Assembly (NCBI GenBank): GCA_018269055.1
Contig: JAFDVI010000020.1
Location: 514,742-578,741, forward strand
DNA length: 64,000 bases
Direction of reading: 5' to 3'
From: Acidobacteriota bacterium
GTDB taxonomy: Bacteria; Acidobacteriota; Blastocatellia; RBC074
Positions 32,941-40,471 of this stretch are shown piece after piece. The stretch's first letter is position 1. The number at the start of each line of letters is the position of its first letter. The notes beneath the pieces were generated by a model that searched no databases, was not told the origin of the DNA, and saw nothing but the letters and a program-made list of their open reading frames with translations. The position numbers and the translations under genes are program-made.

Positions 32941-34443
32941 ATGAATTCACGGAAGTCTGGATTTCTTATTTTTCTGAGCGCAGTTGTCTTCGTTGCCGCC
33001 ATCGCCTGGGCGCTGCCCGCGATTCGCGTTGCGGCTTCAGATCCCGGCAACGGCGATTGGCCGATGTGGGGCGGAACCGCCGACCGTAACATGGTCTCGA
33101 ATATGAAAGGTCTGCCGACGACCTGGGACGTTGCCAAAAAAACCAACGTCAAATGGGTGGCGACGCTCGGTTCCCAAAGCTATGGCAATCCTGTCGTGGC
33201 TGGTGGTCAAGTGTACGTGGGAACGAACAACGAAGCGGCCCGCGATCCGAAACAGCCCGGAGACCGCGGCGTGCTGATGGCATTTGATGAAAAGACCGGC
33301 GATTTTTTGTGGCAGCAAGCCAACGAAAAACTGGCTGCCGGGCGCGTCAACGATTGGCCCTTTCAGGGCGTTTGCTCTTCGCCGTTGGTCGAAGGAACCA
33401 AGCTGTATTACGTCACCAACCGTTGCGAATTGATGTGCCTGGACACCAGAGGATTCCGCGACGGAGAAAACAACGGGCCGTACAAGGAAGAAAAGCTGAC
33501 CAGCAAAACCGACGCCGACATCATCTGGAAGTTCGATATGATCGAAGAGGTCGGTTCACATCCGCACAACATGTCAAACTCGTCCCCTGTGATGTACGGC
33601 GATTTGATTTTCGTCAGTACCTCCAACGGCCAGGATGAAAGCCATGTCAACATTCCTTCGCCCAAAGCGCCTTCGATGATTGCCGTCAACAAAAACACTG
33701 GCAAGCTGATTTGGGAAGTCAACAACGTCGGCGACCGCATTCTGCACGGCCAATGGTCTTCGCCCGCAGTCGGCAAGATCGGTGATGTCGTGCAAGTCGT
33801 TGTCGGCGAAGGCGACGGTTGGGCGCGCGGGTACGAAGCGATGACGGGCAAAAAGCTTTGGGAATTTGATTTGAACCCCAAAGATTCCGTTTGGCCGAAA
33901 ACCCGCAACGAGGTGATTGCCACGCCTGTGATTTGGGACAACAAGGTCTACATCGCCAACGGCCAGGACCCGGAACACGGCGAAGGCGTAGGCCATGCGT
34001 ACTGCATTGACGCCACCAAACGCGGCGACATCACGAAAGACGGCGCGGTCTGGCATTTCGATAAAATTCGCCGTTCAATTTCGACCTGTGCCATTTACGA
34101 CGGTTTGTTGTATTACCCGGATTTCAGCGGCTTCCTGCACTGCATTGACGCCAAAACCGGCCAGGAGTTGTGGCAGCACGATATGTTCGCCGCCATTTGG
34201 GGATCGGCAGTCGTGATTGATGGCAAGGTTTACCTGGGCGACGAAGACGGCGACGTGGCGATTCTCCAGGCCGGGCGCGAAAAGAAACTGATCGCCGAAA
34301 TGAACATGGGCAGTTCGGTATATTCCAGCCCGGTTCCGGCCAACGGCGCGCTGTTCATTATGAACCGCAACGAGCTATTTGCCCTGGCCGTCGGCGGCGG
34401 CGCACCTGCCACGGCAAAGGCTTCGGAAAAAGCTGGCCAGTAA
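32941..34443 (+). CDS. Secreted PQQ-binding-like beta-propeller protein (paralogue 6), 500 aa
   Basis: AAGAGGAG precedes the ATG. A signal/anchor segment (about 5-30) leads into DWPMWGGTADRNMVSNMKGLP and blades FDEKTGDFLWQQANEKLAAG, VNKNTGKLIWEVNNVGDRIL, YEAMTGKKLWEFDLNPKDSVWP and IDAKTGQELWQHDMFAAIWG. The closing blade is LGDEDGDVAILQAGREKKLI. The WGGTADRN opening and the longer blades set this group apart from paralogues 1-4; similar proteins occur in Planctomycetes and Acidobacteriota. Probably co-transcribed with paralogue 5. Function unknown. Confidence 0.88.
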   Translation: MNSRKSGFLIFLSAVVFVAAIAWALPAIRVAASDPGNGDWPMWGGTADRNMVSNMKGLPTTWDVAKKTNVKWVATLGSQSYGNPVVAGGQVYVGTNNEAARDPKQPGDRGVLMAFDEKTGDFLWQQANEKLAAGRVNDWPFQGVCSSPLVEGTKLYYVTNRCELMCLDTRGFRDGENNGPYKEEKLTSKTDADIIWKFDMIEEVGSHPHNMSNSSPVMYGDLIFVSTSNGQDESHVNIPSPKAPSMIAVNKNTGKLIWEVNNVGDRILHGQWSSPAVGKIGDVVQVVVGEGDGWARGYEAMTGKKLWEFDLNPKDSVWPKTRNEVIATPVIWDNKVYIANGQDPEHGEGVGHAYCIDATKRGDITKDGAVWHFDKIRRSISTCAIYDGLLYYPDFSGFLHCIDAKTGQELWQHDMFAAIWGSAVVIDGKVYLGDEDGDVAILQAGREKKLIAEMNMGSSVYSSPVPANGALFIMNRNELFALAVGGGAPATAKASEKAGQ

Positions 34444-34561
34444 AGCTGCCGAGCAAAGCTGATTTTTCTGATTAACCTGAACGCGGACGACATTAGCAGA
34501 CATCGTCCGCGTTCTTTCCATCGGCAAGCGTTGCAATGAAGTTTTCCTCAGCACTCATGTT

Positions 34562-34804
34562 ATGCCTGATTTTTGCATTCCAGCCGACGCTCGTTCAACA
34601 ACCAACGTCTTTTTCGAGGTGGCCAGGAAAGACGGTTTGTGGTTCGAATCTTTCCGGCGATTCTATACCAGCCGGTTGCCTGAAACCGCGACTATCTGGA
34701 AAAAGGAAATCGTCTGAGAGTATTTTGACCACAAACGTTTCGCCGTGCAGGCGGAGAAGGAAAAGTTGATTTCACCCGACAGACTGCGCTTGGAAAGAAA
34801 TTGA
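34562..34804 (+). pseudogene. Small gene interrupted by an in-frame TGA, 80 codons
   Basis: From ATG 34562 the frame reads 51 codons with protein-like content (STTNVFFEVARKDGLWFESF, then RRFYTSRLPETATIWKKEIV), meets TGA at 34715-34717, and continues in the same frame with EYFDHKRFAVQAEKEKLISP and DRLRLERN to a proper TGA at 34802-34804, three bases before the GTG of the DUF6883 gene. Both halves look coding and the final stop is placed as an operon neighbour would be, so the first TGA is most likely a nonsense mutation (for example from CGA, TGG or GGA). No selenocysteine element is evident. Family not recognised. Confidence 0.5.
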
Positions 34805-34807
34805 ATC

Positions 34808-35137
34808 GTGAAGATTCCATTGAATGCAACCATTGAGGACGATAAGTTGACGGCCTACTTGCTGGTACCAAAAGCTCGTAATGACAAATCTAAATTTCTG
34901 GCACGAGCGGGATATACGCTACAAAACCCGAAAGCCTTGCACGCAGCGCTTCGATTGCTGGCAGCAAGTACAGATGCTGTGCAAAATAGAGCCGATGAAT
35001 ATGGTACGTTTTATCACGTTGAAGGAAGTCTAAACGGAGTCAATGGTGTGGATTTGGCTGTGACAGAGGTTTGGTTGGAGCAAAACGACGGCCATTTCAA
35101 ATTCATTACTCTTGTGCCGCGAAAGGAAAAGGAATGA
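34808..35137 (+). CDS. DUF6883-type protein, 109 aa
   Basis: The GTG start begins MKIPLNATIEDDKLTAYLLV, then ARNDKSKFLARAGYTLQNPK and ADEYGTFYHVEGSLNGVNGV with a final VWLEQNDGHFKFITLVP. This is the DUF6883 pattern. The family is found as a small free protein and as a C-terminal module of large secreted proteins, and is commonly next to DUF4926, as here with an ATGA overlap. The pairing is like that of toxin-immunity or toxin-antitoxin genes, but the activity has not been assigned to my knowledge. Soluble, no signal peptide. Confidence 0.8.
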   Translation: MKIPLNATIEDDKLTAYLLVPKARNDKSKFLARAGYTLQNPKALHAALRLLAASTDAVQNRADEYGTFYHVEGSLNGVNGVDLAVTEVWLEQNDGHFKFITLVPRKEKE

Positions 35138-35382
35138 AACCTAAATTATATCAAGAGGTCGCGCTGACCCGCGACTTGCCCGAAAGTCAGCTTAAGGCTG
35201 GCGACATTGCCACCCTGGTGGCGTTCGCCCCCTCCAATGACAACGGCGAAGAAGGTTGCGTCCTGGAAGTGTTCAACGCCCTCGGCGAATCCATCGCAGT
35301 CGTGTCGGCTCCAATTTCGGCGGTTGAGACTCTTCGCGCAGACGAAGTTCTGACCGTTCGTTCATTGGCATCTGCCAGATAG
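35134..35382 (+). CDS. DUF4926-type protein, 82 aa
   Basis: The ATG 35134 overlaps the stop of the DUF6883 gene, with AAAGGAAAAGGA just upstream. The sequence follows DUF4926: MKPKLYQEVALTRDLPESQL, KAGDIATLVAF, EEGCVLEVFNALGESIAVVS and a final EVLTVR. The fold is predicted as a small SH3-like beta barrel. Frequently the partner of DUF6883 (or of other small nuclease-like genes), so it may be the antidote or modulator of its neighbour; this is inference from context. Confidence 0.85.
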   Translation: MKPKLYQEVALTRDLPESQLKAGDIATLVAFAPSNDNGEEGCVLEVFNALGESIAVVSAPISAVETLRADEVLTVRSLASAR

Positions 35383-35408
35383 AAGTTTGTTCCAAAAAGA
35401 GGAAAACG

Positions 35409-36188
35409 ATGGTTCGTGTGCGTTTAATCCACTGGAAAGCCGAAGAAGCGACCGAACGAATCAAGAAGCTGAAAGCTGCCGGGTATGAAGTCGAATACGA
35501 AGAATTGAACGGCGAACGCTTCAAAGCGCTGAAAAATAATCCGCCTGCCGCGTTCGTGATTGATTTGTCGCGAATGCCTTCGCACGGAATGGAAATAGGG
35601 ACGGCGTTGCGCGGGTACAAAGCCACGCGCACAGTCCCGATGATTTTTGTCGAAGGCGAACCAGAGAAAGTCGAACGCATACGAAAACTTTTACCCGATG
35701 CGACCTACACCACCTGGAGCAAGATCCGTAGCGCGCTGAAATCCGCCATCGCCAATCCACCATCCAATCCGATCAAACCGGAATCGAACCTGGCCGGGTA
35801 CTCCGGTACGCCGCTTCCCAAAAAGCTCGGCATCAAGGCGAACTCAACTGTTGCATTAATCAACGCGCCGCGAAACTTTGATCGTGCGCTCGGAGAATTG
35901 CCTGAAGGTGTGACCTTCATTTCGAACGCCAATGGCGCCGCCGAATTGATCGTCTGGTTCATTCACGAACGCGTCGAACTGGAATCGCGCATCATCGAAA
36001 TGCGCAACGCAACAGGCAATGGCGGTTTGTGGATTGCCTGGCCAAAGAAAGCTTCAGGCATTGTTAGTGATTTGACCGAAAACATTGTGCGCGACACAGG
36101 CTTGGCCGTGGGTTTGGTGGATTACAAGGTCTGCGCAATTGATGCGACCTGGTCAGGATTGAAATTCGCTGTTCGCAAAACAAAGTGA
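35409..36188 (+). CDS. Receiver-like domain fused to DUF3052-type domain, 259 aa
   Basis: Residues about 1-110 have a CheY-like layout (VRLIHWKAEEATERIKKLKA, then AAFVIDLSRMPSHGMEIGTAL, TVPMIFVEGEPEKVERIRKL) with D in VIDLSRMPSHG at the phospho-acceptor position, but the lysine loop of true receivers is altered. Residues about 130-259 are DUF3052-like: KLGIKANSTVALINAPRNF, LPEGVTFIS, GLWIAWPKKASGIVSDLTEN, VRDTGLAVGLVDYKVCAID and ATWSGLKFAVRK. The gene starts 26 bases after DUF4926 and ends six before the next gene, so it belongs to the same operon. Role unknown. Confidence 0.78.
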   Translation: MVRVRLIHWKAEEATERIKKLKAAGYEVEYEELNGERFKALKNNPPAAFVIDLSRMPSHGMEIGTALRGYKATRTVPMIFVEGEPEKVERIRKLLPDATYTTWSKIRSALKSAIANPPSNPIKPESNLAGYSGTPLPKKLGIKANSTVALINAPRNFDRALGELPEGVTFISNANGAAELIVWFIHERVELESRIIEMRNATGNGGLWIAWPKKASGIVSDLTENIVRDTGLAVGLVDYKVCAIDATWSGLKFAVRKTK

Positions 36189-36194
36189 TTCCCA

Positions 36195-36587
36195 ATGACA
36201 ATTTTCTCGACGTACTGTTCAGCGGAAAAGGAAGTTGCCGATGGCTTGCTCCCCGCCATCGAACGGTACCGCAGCGAACGGATCAAACGAATTTATTCTG
36301 CGGCGCTTGTCTGCGGCGTAGGCTTTTTTATTCTGTCGGGTGAGTTCGGTTTACTTTCGCCGAACGAGCCGATTCCTTACTACGATCATTTACTGACCGG
36401 CAACGAAGTCGAATCACACAGCGGCAAAATCGCCGGACAGATCAAACAATGCGGCATTACTCAAATCATCTTTTTCACGTTGCCTGTGGCGATGGACGAC
36501 ACGCTGGCGGCGTATCACGCATGCTTGCGGCTTGCCTGCCAAATTGCCTCGATCAATCTGAGCTTCGTCGAAATTGATTTCGCGTAG
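36195..36587 (+). CDS. DUF6884-like protein, 130 aa
   Basis: The core is VCGVGFFILSGEFGLLSPNEP followed by IPYYDHLLTGNEVE, the S(A)xxGLLxPxxxIxxYDxxL pattern of DUF6884 and related small nucleotide/nuclease-associated proteins. An IIFFTLPVAMDDTLAAYHAC strand-helix unit follows. The protein is soluble with several cysteines (C8, C40 and others). It is the last gene of the compact operon with DUF6883, DUF4926 and DUF3052. Function unknown; assignment to the family is by the YDHLL motif only. Confidence 0.65.
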   Translation: MTIFSTYCSAEKEVADGLLPAIERYRSERIKRIYSAALVCGVGFFILSGEFGLLSPNEPIPYYDHLLTGNEVESHSGKIAGQIKQCGITQIIFFTLPVAMDDTLAAYHACLRLACQIASINLSFVEIDFA

Positions 36588-36660
36588 CCCAACATGGAAG
36601 AGGCGAACCATCAACTCACCAATAACTGACCTTGCGGTATTCCGTCAGTAAGGAGAAACC

Positions 36661-37224
36661 ATGAAGAACGTTTTGTTAGCTGGAATCCTGGGCGGTATCG
36701 TAGCTTTTATTTGCAGCGCTGCAATTCACATGTCCCCGCTCGGTATGATGGGCTTGAGCGTATTGAATGGAAAAGAGGAAGCTGTTTTGACCGCGCTGAA
36801 AAGTAACATTCAGAACGACGGTTTGTACTTTTTCCCCGGAGTGGATATGTCCAAAAGCCTGACCAAAGAAGAAGAAGCGGCCTGGGAAGCAAAGTACAAA
36901 GCTGGGCCGATTGGGTTGCTGCTCTATCATCCGACTGGCAGCGATACGATGTCGCCCAAACAATTGGGAACAGAGCTTCTCTCTACAATCATTTGCGCGC
37001 TAATCGCGGCCTTCATTCTGGCTTCAACCGTTGGTTCGTTGACTTCGCGCGCGATTTTGGTCGGGCTGATTGGACTTTTCGTCTGGTTCGCCATCAGCAT
37101 TTCGTACTGGAATTGGTATGGTTTCCCGTTCAAATTCATCTTGCTTGACCTGGTGGATCAAGTGATCGGCTGGACAGTGGCGGGATTCGTGATGGCCAAA
37201 ATGGTCAAGCCTGCAAATCAATAG
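36661..37224 (+). CDS. Small integral membrane protein, 187 aa
   Basis: AAGGAGAAACC precedes the start. There is an N-terminal helix (1-22), a soluble loop with acidic and lysine residues (about 35-85), then three hydrophobic helices (about 102-122, 126-148 and 155-180; for example ELLSTIICALIAAFILASTV). Similar proteins occur in Acidobacteriota without a name; I can only call it a membrane protein with a periplasmic loop. It lies four bases before the alcohol dehydrogenase gene, so the two are co-transcribed. Confidence 0.75.
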   Translation: MKNVLLAGILGGIVAFICSAAIHMSPLGMMGLSVLNGKEEAVLTALKSNIQNDGLYFFPGVDMSKSLTKEEEAAWEAKYKAGPIGLLLYHPTGSDTMSPKQLGTELLSTIICALIAAFILASTVGSLTSRAILVGLIGLFVWFAISISYWNWYGFPFKFILLDLVDQVIGWTVAGFVMAKMVKPANQ

Positions 37225-37228
37225 TTGT

Positions 37229-38398
37229 ATGGAGTTTTTCGATTTTCGCTTACCTACGCGTGTGATTTTTGGCCTGGGAACGTTTGAGCGCCTGGGCCAG
37301 ATCGCGCGGGAACTTGGATTCAATCGTACGCTGCTGGTCGCCGATGCCGGAATGGTGAATTGTGGATATGTCGCCGAAGCCACGAAATTACTGGCGGATG
37401 CAGGCATCGCCGTTTTTCATTTTGGCGAGTTTGGCGAAAACCCGGACACCGCGATGGTTGAAGCCGGGCGCGTTTTTGCCGAACCGCTCGAGCCGGATTC
37501 GATTATCGCGCTCGGCGGCGGCAGTTCGATGGATTGCGCCAAAGGCATCGGTTTCGTGTTGGCCGGTGGCGGCACAATGCGCGATTACTGGGGACACGAC
37601 AAGTTGTCTGCCAAACCGGACGCCAAACCGATGCTGCCGATGCTTTGTATCTCCACAACCGCCGGAACCGGCAGTGACGGACAAACTTACGCGTTGATCT
37701 CCGACGCGGAAACGCACGTCAAAATGGCTTGCGGAGACAAACAAGCCGCGTTTCGAGTGGCACTGCTCGATCCGCAACTGACTGCCACAATGCCCGCCGG
37801 ATTGACGGCCATTTCCGGTTACGACGCGCTTTCGCACGCCGTCGAATCGTTCGTTACCAAAAAGCGAAACCCGATTTCAAACCTCTTTGCACGCGAAGCC
37901 TGGCGTTTGTTGTCGGCAAATTACGAACAGGTGTTAGCCACGCCGAACAATCTGGAAGCGCGCGGAGCGATGCTGCTCGGTTCGTTTTATGCCGGAACGG
38001 CGATTGAAAATTCAATGCTGGGCGCAACGCACGCCTGCGCCAATCCGCTGACCAAAAACTTTGGCACAACGCACGGCGTCGCCATCGGCTTGATGCTGCC
38101 GCACGTCGTTCGCTGGAATCAAAACGTTGTTGGCGCGCGATACAAAGAACTTGCGGCAATCGCCGGATTGGCCACCGATGCCGCAAACGCGGCCAACGCG
38201 GTTGAAAGCCTGGCCCGGCGTTTGGAACAATTCCGCGCAGCAGGCGCATTGCCAACCAGTTTACGTTCAATTGGAATTTCAAAAACGGACTTGCCCAAGT
38301 TGGCCGAAGAAGCGGCCAAACAATGGACGGGCGGATTCAATCCGCGCGAGTGGAACAAAGAAGGAGCGATTGAGGTTTATGAAAACGCTTATGACTGA
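37229..38398 (+). CDS. Iron-containing (type III) alcohol dehydrogenase, 389 aa
   Basis: The N-terminal Rossmann-like half has FEFDFRLPT-type opening (MEFFDFRLPTRVIFGLGTFE), IIALGGGSSMDCAKGI for the nucleotide and STTAGTGSDGQTYALISD. The metal-binding half has SGYDALSHAVESF, GATHACANPL and THGVAIGLMLPHVVRWN, giving the Asp and three His ligands. It should oxidise or reduce a small alcohol or aldehyde with NAD(P). Normal length. The stop overlaps the start region of the next propeller (20 bases if ATG 38379 is used), so an alcohol dehydrogenase and a secreted propeller are coupled. Confidence 0.93.
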   Translation: MEFFDFRLPTRVIFGLGTFERLGQIARELGFNRTLLVADAGMVNCGYVAEATKLLADAGIAVFHFGEFGENPDTAMVEAGRVFAEPLEPDSIIALGGGSSMDCAKGIGFVLAGGGTMRDYWGHDKLSAKPDAKPMLPMLCISTTAGTGSDGQTYALISDAETHVKMACGDKQAAFRVALLDPQLTATMPAGLTAISGYDALSHAVESFVTKKRNPISNLFAREAWRLLSANYEQVLATPNNLEARGAMLLGSFYAGTAIENSMLGATHACANPLTKNFGTTHGVAIGLMLPHVVRWNQNVVGARYKELAAIAGLATDAANAANAVESLARRLEQFRAAGALPTSLRSIGISKTDLPKLAEEAAKQWTGGFNPREWNKEGAIEVYENAYD

Positions 38399-39584
38399 AA
38401 TGTTCAGAGTACCGCCTTTAGGCGGAATTTGTCTGGCGCGAACCTTCCGGCTGAAGCCGGTACTCAAAACTTTATTGATTGCCGTTTGTTTTTTGATTGT
38501 TGACCCGCTTGCTACCGCGCGCGGCACTGCAGTGGCACAAACCGCCGATTCCTGGCCGCAGTTCCGCGCCAACTACAATTTGACGGGCGTCGCGGCAACA
38601 ACTGTTCCCGATAATCTCAAGTTGTTATGGACGTACGACGCCGGCGAATCCGTTGAATCTTCAGCAGCGATTGCCGACGGAACGGTGTACGTTGGCGTCA
38701 GTTCGGGCGAATTGATCGCCGTGGATTTGTCGAGCGGCAAACTGAAGTGGAAGTACAAAACCAAGGACATGGTTTTGGAATCTTCGCCCGCCGTCGGCGC
38801 CGGTTTGGTGTTCGTCGGCGACGAAGCCGGTGTTTTTCACGCCGTCAACGCCGCGACCGGCAAAGGCGTGTGGAGTTATCAAACCGGCACGGAAATCAAA
38901 TGCTCGCCCGTGATTGTCGGCGACAAGGTGTTGATCGGCAGTTACGACGGCTCCCTGTATTGCTTCCAGATGCGCGACGGCAAAACGGTTTGGCGGTTCA
39001 AAACCGAAAACTACGTTCACGGCACTCCAGCGGTGGTGGATGGCGTGGCCTATTTCGCGGGCTGCGACGAAATCTTTCACGGCATTCGCATTGCCGACGG
39101 CAAAGAAGTCGTGCGCGCTCCCGCCGGAGGCAACACGGCTTCTTCTGTTGCAACCAACGGCACGTCGTTTTTCTTCGGCAATTTCAACAACGAAGTCGTC
39201 AGTTTGAACCTGAAGTTGAAAAAACAAACCTGGGTGTACACCCATCCGCAGCGGCAGTTCCCCTTTTACTCTTCGGCGGCGCTGTTCAATGGCAGAGTCG
39301 TCATCGGCGGGCGCGACAAAATGGTGCATTGTTTGAACGCCGCAACCGGCAAAGCCTTCTGGACGTTCCGCACCAACGCGCGTGTTGAATCCTCTCCCGC
39401 CATTGCCGACGGCAGGGTGTTTGTCGGATCGAACGACGGACGCTTTTATGTTCTGGATTTGATGAAAGGAACCAAGCTGTGGGAATTCAACGCGGGCGGC
39501 GCGCTGTCCGCATCCCCGGCAATCGCCAGCGGACGCATCGTCATCGGCGATCAAAATGGCAAGCTATACTGTTTTGGCGGATGA
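38379..39584 (+). CDS. Secreted PQQ-like (BamB-type) beta-propeller (paralogue 7), up to 401 aa
   Basis: Starts compete at ATG 38379 (with TGAGG upstream), 38391 and 38400. The propeller proper begins SWPQFRANYNLTGVAATTVP and runs WTYDAGESVESSAAIADGTV, LSSGKLKWKYKTKDM, AATGKGVWSYQTGTEIKCSP and LMKGTKLWEFNAGGALSASP, with seven or eight blades of the short BamB kind. Before it comes a hydrophobic stretch (LKTLLIAVCFLIV) that serves as signal peptide, and before that about 20 residues encoded by a palindromic repeat (38407-38465), rich in VPPLGG/RLKP. The gene overlaps the alcohol dehydrogenase end. Confidence 0.85.
   Translation: MKTLMTEMFRVPPLGGICLARTFRLKPVLKTLLIAVCFLIVDPLATARGTAVAQTADSWPQFRANYNLTGVAATTVPDNLKLLWTYDAGESVESSAAIADGTVYVGVSSGELIAVDLSSGKLKWKYKTKDMVLESSPAVGAGLVFVGDEAGVFHAVNAATGKGVWSYQTGTEIKCSPVIVGDKVLIGSYDGSLYCFQMRDGKTVWRFKTENYVHGTPAVVDGVAYFAGCDEIFHGIRIADGKEVVRAPAGGNTASSVATNGTSFFFGNFNNEVVSLNLKLKKQTWVYTHPQRQFPFYSSAALFNGRVVIGGRDKMVHCLNAATGKAFWTFRTNARVESSPAIADGRVFVGSNDGRFYVLDLMKGTKLWEFNAGGALSASPAIASGRIVIGDQNGKLYCFGG
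38407..38465. repeat. Palindromic repeat lying inside the 5' end of propeller paralogue 7
   Basis: Two inner hairpins, ccgcc/ggcgg (38412-38425) and ccggc/gccgg (38447-38460), lie within outer arms gagtacc (38407-38413) and ggtactc (38459-38465). The layout is that of an intergenic REP-type element, yet here it is read in frame as part of the protein N-terminus or covers the ribosome-binding site if a later start is used. Confidence 0.7.
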
Positions 39585-39639
39585 TCGGCTTTGCAGCCTT
39601 GTCGCTTTCCCGGTAGCATTCTGATTCGGGAGGTAATTC

Positions 39640-40035
39640 ATGGAAACGCAGTCGGCAAAATTTTCTACTGAACAGATTCTTTCGGCAGTGGCACAACTGA
39701 GTTTGCCTGAACTTGAAGAGGTTTTTGATCAGGTTCTGACGCTGCAAGCTGAGCGAAAAGCAAATCATTTGTCGGCAGAAGAATCAAATCTACTTTCCCG
39801 CATCAATCAGGGATTGTCGCCTATATTGCGCCATCGCATTTCTGCGTTGCAGGTCAAGCGCGAGGGCAAATCAATTTCCGATGCCGAATATGAGGAGTTG
39901 ACTCAATTGACGGATCAATCGGAAGAACTGCATGCGGAGCGAGTCGCTGCTATGGCAGAATTAGCAAAGCTCCGCGGCGTAAGCTTGCCCGTCTTGATGG
40001 AACAACTCGGAATTCATTTTCCCGAATATGTCTGA
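39640..40035 (+). CDS. Conserved hypothetical protein preceding an HNH nuclease, 131 aa
   Basis: A helical soluble protein: TEQILSAVAQLSLPELEEVF, DQVLTLQAERKANHLSAEES, LLSRINQGLSP, and a C-terminal ELAKLRGVSLPVLMEQLGI. The phrase LLxxINxGLxxxxxxRxxxLxxKR...LSxxEyxELxxLtDxxExLxaeR is a recurring bacterial pattern, always just upstream of a small HNH nuclease. Its stop overlaps the HNH start by eight bases. Probably binds or regulates the nuclease, perhaps as an antidote-like partner (inference). GGGAGG lies upstream of the start. Confidence 0.75.
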   Translation: METQSAKFSTEQILSAVAQLSLPELEEVFDQVLTLQAERKANHLSAEESNLLSRINQGLSPILRHRISALQVKREGKSISDAEYEELTQLTDQSEELHAERVAAMAELAKLRGVSLPVLMEQLGIHFPEYV

Positions 40036-40471
40036 CAAACACATTCCTGCCGAGTTGCGCCGCATTATCAACGAACTCGCACAAGACTGTTGTGAGTACT
40101 GCCATCTCCAATCTTGCTACTCGGCGGACTCTCTCACACTGGATCATCTTCTTCCGCGAACGCAGGGCGGGCTAACCATTGTCGAAAACCTTGCGCTCTG
40201 TTGTCACGGTTGCAATCAGCACAAATCCACGAAAACTATTGCGACTGACCCTGTCACAGAATCGCCTGTCGCCCTCTTCAATCCTCGTCGCCAAAATTGG
40301 GAAGAACACTTCAGTTGGAATGAAGATTTCACTTTGATGATTGGCCTGACTGCGACCGGACGCGCAACCATTGAAGCGTTGCGGCTAAACCGAAAAGGCT
40401 TGGTCAACTTACGTCGTGCGCTGTATGCGATTGGCGAACATCCACCGAAATTGAAGCCCTATGAATCTTAA
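40028..40471 (+). CDS. HNH endonuclease, 147 aa
   Basis: The nuclease centre is DCCEYCHLQSCYS (zinc Cys pair), LTLDHLLPRTQGG with catalytic His in DHLLPR, then NLALCCHGCNQHKS (second Cys pair and the Asn/His of the HNH fold). The C-terminal half (RRQNWEEHFSWNEDF, ATGRATIEALRLNRKGLVNL RRAL-like helix) is typical of the cyanobacterial/Acidobacteriota group of these short nucleases. It overlaps the upstream hypothetical by eight bases and kdsB by eleven, so all three are one transcript. Target unknown. Confidence 0.9.
   Translation: MSDKHIPAELRRIINELAQDCCEYCHLQSCYSADSLTLDHLLPRTQGGLTIVENLALCCHGCNQHKSTKTIATDPVTESPVALFNPRRQNWEEHFSWNEDFTLMIGLTATGRATIEALRLNRKGLVNLRRALYAIGEHPPKLKPYES

Noticed and set aside
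34562..34804. Selenoprotein reading of the in-frame TGA
   Set aside because: No stem-loop with the usual SECIS features was apparent right after the TGA, and no cysteine/selenocysteine-type motif surrounds it; nonsense mutation is simpler.
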